The notes beneath the pieces are model-generated. The model was not told where the DNA came from. It ran no database searches and saw only the letters and a list, made by a program, of their open reading frames with translations. The position numbers and the translations under genes were made by a program. From positions 368,501-432,500 of the forward strand of contig NZ_CP036170.1 in NCBI RefSeq assembly GCF_004295125.1: DNA of 64,000 bases, written 5' to 3'. Positions 1 to 8,003 of this stretch are shown here, piece by piece. This stretch comes from [Clostridium] scindens ATCC 35704 (GTDB taxonomy: Bacteria > Bacillota > Clostridia > Lachnospirales > Lachnospiraceae). The first letter of the stretch is position 1; every line of letters starts with the position of its first letter.

Positions 1-1421
1 GACGCAGAGACAGCCTCCATGGCATTCTGCATGAGCACGGTAAGTTCAGGCTTGCCTTTCGTCTCAAGAGGATCCGTGGATAAGACTCCTACCGATTCCA
101 GCAGCGCCAGGTATCCTCCGTTCAGGTGGCATCCGCCCCTGTTGGAAGTTGCATAGCCAAGTCCCATGCCTACAGATTTTCTTGGTTCATAGGAAGCCAG
201 TTCCAATCCTTTGGCATGAATCGCGGCGTCCTTAGCGCCATATTTTTCAGCCAGCCATTTGGAGCCGTTGGCCAGTTCGCTATAGATTCCTTCCCTGCGG
301 GCAATCTTTTTAATCATTTCAGGAAGGCCGGCGGCGTCGCCAAAGCTTACGCCAAAGTCCGCAATTCCCCGTTCTTTTAGTTCCATGGCAAATGCAATCG
401 TCCCGCCAAGCGAGATGGTGTCCATTCCCATAAGATCTGCGATATAGTTGATTTCATTGATCGCGTCCAGATCTGCGCTTTCGATATTTGCCCCAAACAG
501 GCCCACCGTCTCATATTCCGGACCTTTCACATCCTTGTCATAGACCCGGACTCTTCTTTCGCACCGGATCGGGCAACTTACGCACCCCATATTCTTAACC
601 AACTTCGTATCAGCCAATGTCTCTCCGCTGATCTCTTCGGCCTTCTCGTAAAATCCCTTCTGGAAATTCCTGGTGGGCAGGGAGCAGGTGGCATTGGCCT
701 TCGTGACCAGTCCTGCGCTTCCATATTTGGGAAGGGAGGTTCCGGTCATCGGATGGGATTGTAAGAAATGGACCCATTTTTCTATATGTTGATCAAGTTT
801 TTCTTTATTATAGATGCAAGGAGATTTTGTACCGTATGCCGTCACCGCTTTAATATTTTTAGAGCCCAGGACCGCGCCGGCTCCGCATCTTCCGGCCACT
901 CTTTCGCCCGACAGGACTCCCGCGAAGCTTACCAGATTCTCACCGGCAGGACCTATGACGATGGTACCGTACTGCCGGGGGAATTCTTTCTGTACCTGTT
1001 CTGTATCCATCCCCCAGAGATGCCCGGCTTCTTTTACATGGACATTTCCATCCAGGATCTCAATATAGGAAGGAGCCTTCGACTTCCCAGTCAGAATAAT
1101 CCCATCGTATCCGGCCTTTTTCAGCATCATTCCAAAATTACCGCCGCAGTTGGAGGATGCGATGCCTCCAGTCATCACATTCTTGAACGTTATATTGAAC
1201 CTGCTGGAAGACGGCGCTCCCGTTCCGTTCGCCGGCCCTGTATTGATAATGATCATAGCCTCTTCCGAAAGTGGATCTATGCCTGCGGGCGTCAGATCAT
1301 AGAGAAGCTTTGCCGCTAATGTCTTGCCTCCGATGTAATATCGAAATGTCTCAGCATCAATTTTAAAACGCCGTACTTTTTTCGTTGATAGGTTTATTTG
1401 CAGATAAATGGGCAGATTCAT
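1..1421 (-). CDS. Aldehyde:ferredoxin oxidoreductase (AOR family), C-terminus beyond window edge
   Basis: AOR-family enzymes oxidise aldehydes to acids, or the reverse, at a tungsten (or molybdenum) bis-pterin site and pass electrons to ferredoxin in the cytoplasm. About 473 codons are visible of a usual ~600. Seen in the translation: an N-terminal pterin-binding type stretch with GPANGTGAPSSSRFN, then SNCGGNFG, a CVSCPIRC motif (CxxCxxxC, residues about 280-288) expected to hold part of the 4Fe-4S cluster, and GLGYATSNRGGCHLNG, a strong family signature. The ATG overlaps the ferredoxin stop codon (ATGA), so the two are translationally coupled. The substrate cannot be deduced. Family assignment is firm. 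Confidence 0.93.
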   Translation of the reverse strand, partial: MNLPIYLQINLSTKKVRRFKIDAETFRYYIGGKTLAAKLLYDLTPAGIDPLSEEAMIIINTGPANGTGAPSSSRFNITFKNVMTGGIASSNCGGNFGMMLKKAGYDGIILTGKSKAPSYIEILDGNVHVKEAGHLWGMDTEQVQKEFPRQYGTIVIGPAGENLVSFAGVLSGERVAGRCGAGAVLGSKNIKAVTAYGTKSPCIYNKEKLDQHIEKWVHFLQSHPMTGTSLPKYGSAGLVTKANATCSLPTRNFQKGFYEKAEEISGETLADTKLVKNMGCVSCPIRCERRVRVYDKDVKGPEYETVGLFGANIESADLDAINEINYIADLMGMDTISLGGTIAFAMELKERGIADFGVSFGDAAGLPEMIKKIARREGIYSELANGSKWLAEKYGAKDAAIHAKGLELASYEPRKSVGMGLGYATSNRGGCHLNGGYLALLESVGVLSTDPLETKGKPELTVLMQNAMEAVSA

Positions 1422-1843
1422 TCGGCCTCACCTGCTTTCATATAGATTGCGTGAAGCGGACATGCCGACTCACAGATTCCGCAGCCCACACATCTTTCCG
1501 GAGCCGCTAGTTCGGCAAATACGCTGATGTCTCCCCGGTAGGATGGATCCGCTATTTTCAGCGCGTCTTTTGTGCAGTTCCAGACACACATGGAACAGGC
1601 ACTGCATTTTTCTCTCAGGATAACGGGCTTTTTCCATTTGCTTTTTGGGACTTGCTCCGCCTGGTTCCCGGCTTGGTCAAGAATGGCTCCCTGGCCACAG
1701 GCTCTACCGCAGACGCCGCATTCCACACAGCGCTTCTCATTAATACGATGCCTCTCTTTTAACGTCCCTTCGACCGCGCCAACGGGACACAGTTTTTTGC
1801 ATAATGTACATCCGATGCACTTTTCCGTTATAAAATAGGACAT
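1418..1843 (-). CDS. Four-cluster 4Fe-4S polyferredoxin, partner of AOR
   Basis: A 141-residue electron carrier with four CxxCxxCxxxC-type motifs: CIGCTLCKKLCP, CVECGVCGRAC, CSACSMCVWNC and CVGCGICESACP. Each should bind one 4Fe-4S cluster. The two outer motifs are followed by proline as in classic ferredoxins; the two inner ones are not. I place the start at the ATG preceded by AGAGGTG rather than at an in-frame GTG 15 bases upstream. Its stop overlaps the AOR start, so it is the likely direct electron acceptor or donor of that enzyme. Such multi-cluster partners of AOR are known in anaerobes. Confidence 0.93.
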   Translation of the reverse strand: MSYFITEKCIGCTLCKKLCPVGAVEGTLKERHRINEKRCVECGVCGRACGQGAILDQAGNQAEQVPKSKWKKPVILREKCSACSMCVWNCTKDALKIADPSYRGDISVFAELAAPERCVGCGICESACPLHAIYMKAGEAE

Positions 1844-2081
1844 TCTTTCACCTCTCACTATTATTCATAGGTCCGGGCTATCCCACTCTGCCCGGAGAAA
1901 ACCGGGAATGTTCTCAAATAAAATCATTTCTCTGAAAATGCATTTTTTCTTCACCTCAGTCAATTTTCTTATTATATCATCATCTCTTTAATTAATTATA
2001 ATCCTTCTGCAATTTAATTGCGCTATAAATATATATTTAACGAACTGAAATCATTAAAAATGTCCGGCATTATTCCGACGC

Positions 2082-2117
2082 AAAAAGACCCTTGCAGAAT
2101 GTACCTGCAAGGGTCTT
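2082..2117 (-). terminator. Rho-independent terminator of tRNA-Arg
   Basis: A perfect 13-bp stem (AAGACCCTTGCAG with its complement), a 7-base loop and a T-run on the minus strand, directly downstream of tRNA-Arg. Confidence 0.9.
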
Positions 2118-2123
2118 GCCTGA

Positions 2124-2197
2124 CGTGGGCGAGAGGATTCGAACCCCCGACCTTTTGGTCCGTAGCCAAACGCTCTATCCAGCTGAGCTACGCCCAC
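2124..2197 (-). tRNA. tRNA-Arg (anticodon ACG)
   Basis: The minus strand folds into a full cloverleaf: acceptor GTGGGCG/CGCCCAC, D arm AGCTCAGCTGGATAGAGC, anticodon loop CTACGGA and T arm GGTTCGAATCC. The anticodon ACG (read as ICG) decodes CGN arginine codons. The discriminator is G and CCA is not encoded. Confidence 0.97.
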
Positions 2198-2294
2198 ACG
2201 ACTATGAATCATTTTCACAGCGAAATTAATTATATCCTAGTTTGTCCTTAATGTCAATATCATTTTATAAAAAAGAGGAAAAGTATGCTTTATA

Positions 2295-2322
2295 TAAAAA
2301 CAGGGCAGATAACTCTGCCCTG
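2295..2322 (-). terminator. Rho-independent terminator of the cold-shock gene
   Basis: Stem CAGGGCAG/CTGCCCTG with a 6-base loop followed by TTTTT on the minus strand, about 30 bases after the cold-shock stop codon. Confidence 0.88.
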
Positions 2323-2351
2323 AAAAAGATCGTTCTGTATATTATAAACGA

Positions 2352-2561
2352 CTAAACAGTACAAACGTTAACTGCTTTCAGCTTTCTGCTGTCTTTTGGA
2401 TCTGCCTCTACATCAAAAGTCACTGCCTGACCTTCTTCAAGAGTCTTGAATCCATCGCACATAATAGCTGAAAAATGTACAAATACATCTTTGCCGTCTT
2501 CTCCTGTAATAAATCCATATCCTTTTTCTGAGTTAAACCATTTTACTGTACCATTGTTCAT
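2352..2561 (-). CDS. Cold-shock protein, CspA family
   Basis: A 69-residue single-OB-fold RNA/DNA chaperone. It starts [18 protein letters not shown], which contains the RNP1 core (KGYGFI); RNP2 follows as DVFVHFSAI. Length and sequence match the CspA/CspB family. The start is fixed by GGAGG nine bases upstream; the longer reading frame upstream has no such site. The gap to the divergent B6 kinase (about 290 bases) leaves room for the long 5' leader typical of csp mRNAs, which often acts as a thermosensor. Which paralogue this is cannot be told. Confidence 0.95.
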   Translation of the reverse strand: MNNGTVKWFNSEKGYGFITGEDGKDVFVHFSAIMCDGFKTLEEGQAVTFDVEADPKDSRKLKAVNVCTV

Positions 2562-2848
2562 TAAGCGGTACCTCCATATTCTAATTTTGTGCTTTTTGGA
2601 TAATAAAAAAACGGCCTTTATTCGTAAATCATGTGGAAACGACTTACAAACATAGGTCCGATTCATACATTACCCGATTACATTTATTACTATATCATGT
2701 ATTGCTTTAAAAGTAAATAGAAACTTTTCAAAAAACTGGCCTGTTTGTTTTCTTTGTATCTGGACTTTTTAAGCCATCCACTTTAGTGATAGTATAGTCT
2801 ACAGAAAAGCAATTGCAATCTATAATACATTAAAGGATGTGAACCGAC

Positions 2849-3733
2849 TTGACGAAAAAGATCGCTGTAATCAATGATTTGTCCGGATTCGGCCGCTGCT
2901 CTCTCACTGCGGCCATCTCCGTCCATTCTGCCATGGGCGTCCAGGCTTGCCCGCTTCCAACCGCAATCCTGACTGCACAGACCGGCTATCCCAGCTACTA
3001 CTGTGATGACTACACAGACAAGATGGAGCATTACCGCGCCGAATGGAAGAAGATGGGGCAGCATTTCGACGGCATATACACCGGCTTTGTAGCCGGAGAA
3101 GCGCAGATCCGGCAGATTTTCAACTTCATAGACACCTTCGACAGCCCGGATACATTTCTGCTGGTAGATCCAGTAATGGGGGATAATGGACGTACCTATT
3201 CTATCTTTACTCCGTCCCTCCTGGCACAGATGAGAAGGCTTGCTATGAGGGCAGATATCATTACCCCTAATCTTACGGAATTCTGTCTTCTGGCGGAAGC
3301 GGATTATAACAAGATCGCCAACTTTACACAGATAGACCAGCAGCTGTCCGCCATCCGCGCATTGGGCCAGTCGTTCTGCCAAGACGGCCCCCGTGACATC
3401 GTCGTCACCGGAATCAATTTCACGGATGCTGACGGGACGCAGCAGGTAGGCAACCTATATATGAATCATAAGGATTCTTTTTTCTGCTCTCTGCCTTATG
3501 TTGGCGGAAGCTACTCGGGCACTGGGGATTTATTCGCCTCCTGTATCAGCGCGGGGATGGCCAGAAGCATTCCTCTCCCAGACATTATGCAAACTGCCGG
3601 ACAGTTTCTGGAACTGGCCATCAAGGATACCGTAGCAGATGGAATCCCCCGCAATGATGGCGTAAACTACGAGAAATACCTGTCTTGCCTAATTCCGGAA
3701 TGTAACAATTTTTTTAATCATAAGGAAGGATGA
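2849..3733 (+). CDS. pdxK: Pyridoxal/pyridoxamine kinase (PdxK/PdxY type)
   Basis: A 294-residue ribokinase-fold enzyme that phosphorylates B6 vitamers to the 5'-phosphates in the salvage pathway. Seen: N-terminal INDLSGFGRCSLTAAI, a substrate-contact segment TAQTGYPSYY, the central DPVMGDNG motif, TPNLTE, and the C-terminal anion hole/catalytic-base region YSGTGDLFAS with its Asp. The start is TTG with AAAGGATGTG upstream. The next gene begins 6 bases later and encodes an ECF substrate-binding membrane protein, which supports vitamin B6 uptake and trapping. Paralogous hydroxymethylpyrimidine kinase is a less likely alternative. Confidence 0.9.
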   Translation: MTKKIAVINDLSGFGRCSLTAAISVHSAMGVQACPLPTAILTAQTGYPSYYCDDYTDKMEHYRAEWKKMGQHFDGIYTGFVAGEAQIRQIFNFIDTFDSPDTFLLVDPVMGDNGRTYSIFTPSLLAQMRRLAMRADIITPNLTEFCLLAEADYNKIANFTQIDQQLSAIRALGQSFCQDGPRDIVVTGINFTDADGTQQVGNLYMNHKDSFFCSLPYVGGSYSGTGDLFASCISAGMARSIPLPDIMQTAGQFLELAIKDTVADGIPRNDGVNYEKYLSCLIPECNNFFNHKEG

Positions 3734-3739
3734 TGAATT

Positions 3740-4270
3740 ATGAAAACTACCAACAGGCCCGCTGCCCTCATCACCGTCACCGGCCTATTCGCAGCAATGA
3801 TCGCCTTGATGACCGCATATATTTTCCACATACCCTATGGAGCGAACGGAGGATATATCCACTTTGGAGATGCTCTGATCTATATCGCCGCCGTCCTCCT
3901 GCCCCGTCCGTATGCCTTGGCCGCAGCGGCGATCGGGGGCGGGCTTGCAGATCTCATGACCGCGCCAATGTGGGCGCCCGCGACCATATTGATCAAGATG
4001 CTTATCACGCTTCCATTTACCAGCCATAGCACAAAGATGCTGGAGATGCGCAATATAATCGCTCCGCTCCCTGCCCTTTTCCTGTCCGCAACAGGCTACT
4101 ATCTGGCGGAGGGCATCCTCTTCGGCTCTTTTGCAGCGCCGCTGGCTTCTCTTGCAGGAAGCGCCATACAGTCCGGCGGAAGCGCGGTTATCTTTCTTCT
4201 TACCGCGGCAGCGCTTGACCGAATCCATATAAAAGCCAAGACACAGCAGTTTTTATTCAGCAATCACTAA
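3740..4270 (+). CDS. ECF transporter S component-like membrane protein, probably for a B6 vitamer
   Basis: A 176-residue protein with about five to six hydrophobic helices and the small-residue-rich loop typical of energy-coupling-factor substrate-binding subunits (IHFGDALIYIAAVLLP, then GGGLADLM). It resembles families of small membrane proteins found beside B6 kinases and small radical SAM proteins. S components bind the vitamin and need shared EcfA/A'/T subunits, none of which is in this window. Substrate is inferred only from the adjoining pdxK, 6 bases upstream. A thiamine-precursor substrate is possible. Confidence 0.75.
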   Translation: MKTTNRPAALITVTGLFAAMIALMTAYIFHIPYGANGGYIHFGDALIYIAAVLLPRPYALAAAAIGGGLADLMTAPMWAPATILIKMLITLPFTSHSTKMLEMRNIIAPLPALFLSATGYYLAEGILFGSFAAPLASLAGSAIQSGGSAVIFLLTAAALDRIHIKAKTQQFLFSNH

Positions 4271-4294
4271 GATTACAGAAGGGAAGGATATACG

Positions 4295-4891
4295 ATGGCT
4301 GATATTTTATACACTTACAAAGACCAGGTATATGCTAATATTACCAACAAATGCAACTGCCGCTGCCGCTTCTGCATCCGAAGCCACGAAGACGGCGTAG
4401 GCGATGCAGACACTCTCTGGCACAAGACTGATCCCACACTTGAGCAGATCAAGGAAGCTATGGACGCCTTTGACTTTGCCGGCTATAAGGAACTGGTCTT
4501 CTGCGGCTATGGAGAGCCCACTTGCGCGATCGATAACCTGGTCGCTTCGGCAAAATATGCAAAAGAGAAATATGGACTGTCCATCCGGGTGAACACCAAC
4601 GGGCTGGCAAACCTATACTATGGAAAAGATGTCATTCCCCTTCTTGCACAAGCGGTAGATTCCGTATCCATCAGCCTGAATGCGCCTACCAGCGAGCAGT
4701 ATAATGAAGTTTCCCGCCCACAGCTTGACAACGCGTTTGAAGGACTCCTTCAATTCGCAACGGAATGCAAAGGACAAATTCCTTCGGTGAAACTTACGAT
4801 TGTAGATGTGCTGCCCAAGGAGGAAATCGAGGCATGCAAGAAATTGGCCGCCTCGCTGGATATACCACTAAGAATACGCAGATATGCCTAA
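4295..4891 (+). CDS. Small radical SAM protein (TatD-associated type)
   Basis: A 198-residue protein with the radical SAM cluster motif CNCRCRFC (CxxxCxxC, near residues 19-26), then GYGEPT (the GGE-like SAM contact) and later NTNGLANLYYG. It is shorter than most radical SAM enzymes and matches in size and layout the group that often sits beside tatD nucleases and ECF-type proteins. Reaction unknown. It is 24 bases after the ECF gene with GGAAGGATATACG before the start, so it belongs to the same transcription unit. Confidence 0.82.
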   Translation: MADILYTYKDQVYANITNKCNCRCRFCIRSHEDGVGDADTLWHKTDPTLEQIKEAMDAFDFAGYKELVFCGYGEPTCAIDNLVASAKYAKEKYGLSIRVNTNGLANLYYGKDVIPLLAQAVDSVSISLNAPTSEQYNEVSRPQLDNAFEGLLQFATECKGQIPSVKLTIVDVLPKEEIEACKKLAASLDIPLRIRRYA

Positions 4892-4921
4892 CGGATGTCT
4901 GCGAAATATGGGGGACGGAAT

Positions 4922-5812
4922 ATGGACAGAATATTAACTTATCAGATTGGCCCTTCCGAGGGAGGGCTTCGGATTGAGCAGTTTCTCCTGCGCAGAGGAT
5001 ACTCGCTTCAGAATCTCACCCAGTTAAAGAAAATGAAAGAAAGCGTGCTTGTAAACGGCCAGTGGCTTCATCTGAACCGCCGTCTTACATCTGGTGACGA
5101 ACTGGTGATCCACATACAGGAACATGAATCCTCCAAAAATATTCCTGCGGTAAACCTGTCTCTGGATATTGTGTACGAGGATGAGGACATCATCGTCATC
5201 AATAAGCCTGCCGGAATGCCTATCCATCCCTCCCAGAATAATTACAGGAATTCTCTTGCCAATGCCCTTGCCTGGTATTATCAGGAACAGGGGAAGGCTT
5301 TCGTATTCCGGTGCGCGAACCGGCTGGATCGGGATACTTCCGGACTCACCGTTGTCTCCAAGCATATGCTAAGCGGCAATGTTCTGTCGTCCATGGCCGC
5401 CGACAGGATGCTTCACCGGGAATACCTGGCAATCTGCAGAGGCCATATCACGCCCTCTGCCGGAACCATCCATGCTCCTTTATCACGAAAGCCCGGCTCC
5501 ATTATCGAGCGCACCGTAGACTGGGAGCAGGGAGAGACAGCCATCACCCATTATTGCGTCGTAGATGAAAAGAACGGACACAGCCTCGTCTCACTTCGCC
5601 TGGAGACTGGCCGCACACATCAAATACGCATTCATATGAAACATCTGGGCTACCCTCTCATCGGAGATTATCTGTATAATCCTGACATGGAATATATTGG
5701 GAGACAGGCGCTTCATTCCCATAAGCTTTCATTCCCTCATCCAATTACCGGGGAGGATATGGAATTCATCGCGCCGCTTCCCGAGGACATGCAATCGGTG
5801 CTGGATCCATAA
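4922..5812 (+). CDS. RluA-family RNA pseudouridine synthase
   Basis: A 296-residue enzyme converting uridine to pseudouridine in rRNA or tRNA. Seen: an N-terminal S4-like domain (FLLRRGYSLQNLTQLKKMK), linker IVINKPAGMPIHPS, the catalytic-Asp motif as NRLDRDTSGL (the usual first His is Asn, but the Asp is kept), and the C-terminal RLETGRTHQIRIHM typical of RluA/RluD. I use the ATG preceded by GGGGGACGG rather than a reading-frame start 27 bases upstream that nearly abuts the radical SAM gene. The RNA target site is unknown. Confidence 0.92.
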   Translation: MDRILTYQIGPSEGGLRIEQFLLRRGYSLQNLTQLKKMKESVLVNGQWLHLNRRLTSGDELVIHIQEHESSKNIPAVNLSLDIVYEDEDIIVINKPAGMPIHPSQNNYRNSLANALAWYYQEQGKAFVFRCANRLDRDTSGLTVVSKHMLSGNVLSSMAADRMLHREYLAICRGHITPSAGTIHAPLSRKPGSIIERTVDWEQGETAITHYCVVDEKNGHSLVSLRLETGRTHQIRIHMKHLGYPLIGDYLYNPDMEYIGRQALHSHKLSFPHPITGEDMEFIAPLPEDMQSVLDP

Positions 5813-5844
5813 ACCTTAACAGGCCTTTTGCCTGGCTTATGATT

Positions 5845-5912
5845 TTCTTAAGAATCTTTAGAAATTTTTCTGACTGTTGACATACTTACGTCACATTTAT
5901 TCCTTATAATAA
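5845..5912 (+). promoter_or_regulatory. Promoter-like module, copy 1
   Basis: A 68-base block that recurs at 6298-6365 with about 74 % identity. It has a 9-base direct repeat CTTAAGAAT/CTTTAGAAA, a TTGACA at 5877-5882, TCACATTT, and TATAAT at 5905-5910. The TTGACA-TATAAT spacing is 22, too long for a standard sigma-A promoter, so the direct repeat may be an activator site. The conserved order suggests function; its regulator is unknown. Confidence 0.55.
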
Positions 5913-5916
5913 ACTT

Positions 5917-6045
5917 ATCAATTAAAGAAGACGGTAGTCGTACTGAGGTGTCTGTATGATTACCGGACTTCGCCTAACAATACGTAAAATTTACATAGAT
6001 TTTTTCATCCCCCTTTCGGGCCGGCGCATAAGTGCCGGCTCTCTC
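5917..6045 (+). ncRNA. Candidate structured small RNA downstream of module copy 1
   Basis: There is no convincing protein here. Right after the promoter-like module lies a 12-bp RNA hairpin (5932-5943 with 5954-5965, two G-U pairs, 10-base loop TGAGGTGTCT). About 55 bases later comes an 8-bp GC-rich hairpin (6020-6039, loop ATAA) followed by TCTCTCTC, a poor but possible terminator. The G-U pairs hint that structure is kept in RNA. No known RNA family is recognised. Confidence 0.35.
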
Positions 6046-6145
6046 TCTGTGCAAAAAAATGAATAATTTTTACATTAGGTATTCCCTCAGACGAATCTCT
6101 TATGCTATAATCAGTACGTGGCTTCCATCCGAAGCCATACACTAT

Positions 6146-6231
6146 GCAGCAGTGGTCGAGTTGGCTGAAGGCGTCTGCCTCGAAAGCAGAAGAGCCGAAA
6201 GGCTCCGGGGGTTCAAATCCCTCCTGCTGCG
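6146..6231 (+). tRNA. tRNA-Ser (anticodon CGA)
   Basis: An 86-base class II tRNA with acceptor GCAGCAG/CTGCTGC, anticodon loop CTCGAAA, a long variable arm (AGAGCCGAAAGGCTCC) and T arm GGGTTCAAATCC. The anticodon CGA reads UCG. An extended -10 (TGCTATAAT, about 40 bases upstream) could drive it. CCA is not encoded. Confidence 0.96.
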
Positions 6232-6297
6232 TTATATCCTGCCAGTACATCTCTTTCGGTACATGCAGGATATATTTTTCCAATAATTTCTTCCGTT

Positions 6298-6365
6298 TTT
6301 TTAAGATTCTTTAGAAACATTTCCGTCTTCTGACATATCTGCTTCACATTTTCCGGCTATAATAA
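6298..6365 (+). promoter_or_regulatory. Promoter-like module, copy 2
   Basis: Second copy of the 68-base block, with the same CTTTAGAAA repeat, TGACATA, TTCACATTT and TATAAT in identical register. It lies just downstream of tRNA-Ser and points into the 3' end of larE, so transcripts would be antisense to larE unless it serves only as a protein-binding site. Confidence 0.5.
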
Positions 6366-6378
6366 TCATATTAGTATC

Positions 6379-7215
6379 TTAATCCTCCCTATCATGAGCC
6401 TCTATATTCTGATCCATGCTCCCAGACCGGAATCCTTCCAGATCAAGCGCAATATAGACATAGCCCAGGCTCTTGAGATATTCTGCAATCTCCTTTTTGT
6501 ATTCCATGACCACGTCCATAGCCTGGCAGTCCACCTCGATTCTGGCAATATCGCCATGAACTCTGACCCGTACATTGTAAATCCCAAGTTCCTTAAGATA
6601 AGACTCTGCGTCTTCCACCTTACGCATATCCGCATAAGTCAGCCTGGTTCCATAAGGGAATCTGGTGGCCAGGCAAGGCGTCGAAGGCTTCTTCGCTACG
6701 GAGATCCCATATTCTTTCGCAAGCAGCCTGACCTCTTCTTTGGTAATGCAGGCGTCCGCCAAAGGACTGATGATTCCCAGTTCTCTTATCGCGCGGATAC
6801 CCGGGCGATAGGCCTTAAGGTCATCCGCATTGGTCCCTTCCATTATCCATCCTGCCTGCAGCTTAGCGGCCTCGCCCTGGATCTGCTCAAACAAATGCCT
6901 TTTGCAGCGATAGCACCGGTCTGTCGGATTGTCCGCAATCTGCGCGGTTTCCAGTTCATCAATCTTAAGTATCCTGAAATCAGCCCCAATCTCTTCGGCA
7001 ACCCTTTTGGCGCTTTGCGCGTCACCAGACGGGTGCATCGCCGTATGAAGGAAGACTGCATACACCTTCCGATTACTTTTTAACGCCGCTTCGCAGGCAA
7101 GTTTCAGCAGCAGGCTGCTGTCCACTCCGCCGGAAAATGCAACGATCACGTCCTTCTTGGCATAGCCTTCCATCTGTCTTCTCAGGCACTGCATCTTCTC
7201 TTCGTTCCTTTTCAT
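6379..7215 (-). CDS. larE: LarE-type sacrificial sulfur transferase (nickel-pincer cofactor synthesis)
   Basis: A 278-residue PP-loop ATPase. LarE adenylates pyridinium-3,5-biscarboxylate mononucleotide and inserts sulfur on the way to the nickel-pincer cofactor of lactate racemase and relatives. Seen: the PP-loop SGGVDSS (residues about 28-34), a CYRCK motif near residue 105, and STPCLATRFPYGT, whose Cys is at the position of the sacrificial Cys. The CxxC plus third Cys pattern resembles LarE proteins reported to hold a 4Fe-4S cluster and so act catalytically. It overlaps larB by 4 bases. No larC or larA is in the window. Confidence 0.92.
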   Translation of the reverse strand: MKRNEEKMQCLRRQMEGYAKKDVIVAFSGGVDSSLLLKLACEAALKSNRKVYAVFLHTAMHPSGDAQSAKRVAEEIGADFRILKIDELETAQIADNPTDRCYRCKRHLFEQIQGEAAKLQAGWIMEGTNADDLKAYRPGIRAIRELGIISPLADACITKEEVRLLAKEYGISVAKKPSTPCLATRFPYGTRLTYADMRKVEDAESYLKELGIYNVRVRVHGDIARIEVDCQAMDVVMEYKKEIAEYLKSLGYVYIALDLEGFRSGSMDQNIEAHDRED

Positions 7216-7979
7216 TCCCTTTCCTCTTCCTGCCTTCCTCTTAATCCCAGCCTGTTTATCTGGGCCGCAATATAGCCCGCCCCGTATCCATTGTCAATAT
7301 TCACCACCGAGATGCCATTGGCGCAGGAATTAATCATGGTCAGAAGGGCCGACAGTCCATGCATGCTGGCGCCATAGCCAACCGAAGTCGGGACGGCAAT
7401 AACCGGCTTATCCACCAGGCCTCCGATAACGCTGGCAAGAGCGCCTTCCATGCCGGCCACCGCGATCACGCAATTGGCCCGCTGTATGGTCTCCAGCCTG
7501 GCGAGCAGCCTGTGCAGCCCGCTTACTCCCACATCGTAAACGCGCTCTACGCAGGCGCCAAAATATTCGGCCACCTGGGCCGCTTCCTCCGCTACCGGAA
7601 TATCTGCCGTGCCTGCCGTACAGACGGAGATGCGGCCTGCTCTTTCCTTTCCCTCATGTTCTATCTTCAGTATTCCTGACGTCTCATCATACTGCACCTG
7701 TGCGTATTTGCTCCTTATCAGTTCATATTGTTCCCTGGATGCCCTGGTGCCAAGGACTTCCCCTTCTTCCTCATACAGCCTGCCAAAGATCGCAAGGAGA
7801 TGCGCATCTGCTTTTCCGGCACAAAATACGACTTCCGGGAAACCGGAGCGTATCTTCCTGTGGGTATCTAGCTTGGCATACCCCAGATCCTCAAAAGGCT
7901 GGCGTCTCAAGGCGCCTTCTGCTTCCTCAAGGCTCAGTTCCCCCTTCTTTAACCTTTCCAGTATCTCGCGTGTCTCCAT
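7212..7979 (-). CDS. larB: LarB, pyridinium-3,5-biscarboxylate mononucleotide synthase
   Basis: A 255-residue enzyme related to the AIR carboxylase PurE. LarB carboxylates and hydrolyses nicotinate adenine dinucleotide, the first step of nickel-pincer cofactor synthesis. Seen: an N-terminal helical segment, then the PurE-like domain with TAGTADIPVAEEA, GVSGLHRLL, VAGMEGALASVIGGL and PTSVGYGAS. Length fits the family. The stop overlaps the larE start, so the two are translated together; a small unknown gene lies 24 bases upstream and may share the transcript. Confidence 0.93.
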   Translation of the reverse strand: METREILERLKKGELSLEEAEGALRRQPFEDLGYAKLDTHRKIRSGFPEVVFCAGKADAHLLAIFGRLYEEEGEVLGTRASREQYELIRSKYAQVQYDETSGILKIEHEGKERAGRISVCTAGTADIPVAEEAAQVAEYFGACVERVYDVGVSGLHRLLARLETIQRANCVIAVAGMEGALASVIGGLVDKPVIAVPTSVGYGASMHGLSALLTMINSCANGISVVNIDNGYGAGYIAAQINRLGLRGRQEEERE

Positions 7980-8003
7980 AATCTCCTCCTGTATGTATGC
8001 ATG

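Noticed and set aside
126..1319. Open frames on the plus strand opposite the AOR gene
   Set aside because: They lie antisense to a clear AOR reading frame, have no ribosome sites and no recognisable domains.
2018..2251. 77-codon plus-strand frame
   Set aside because: It runs through the tRNA-Arg gene and its terminator in reverse; coincidence.
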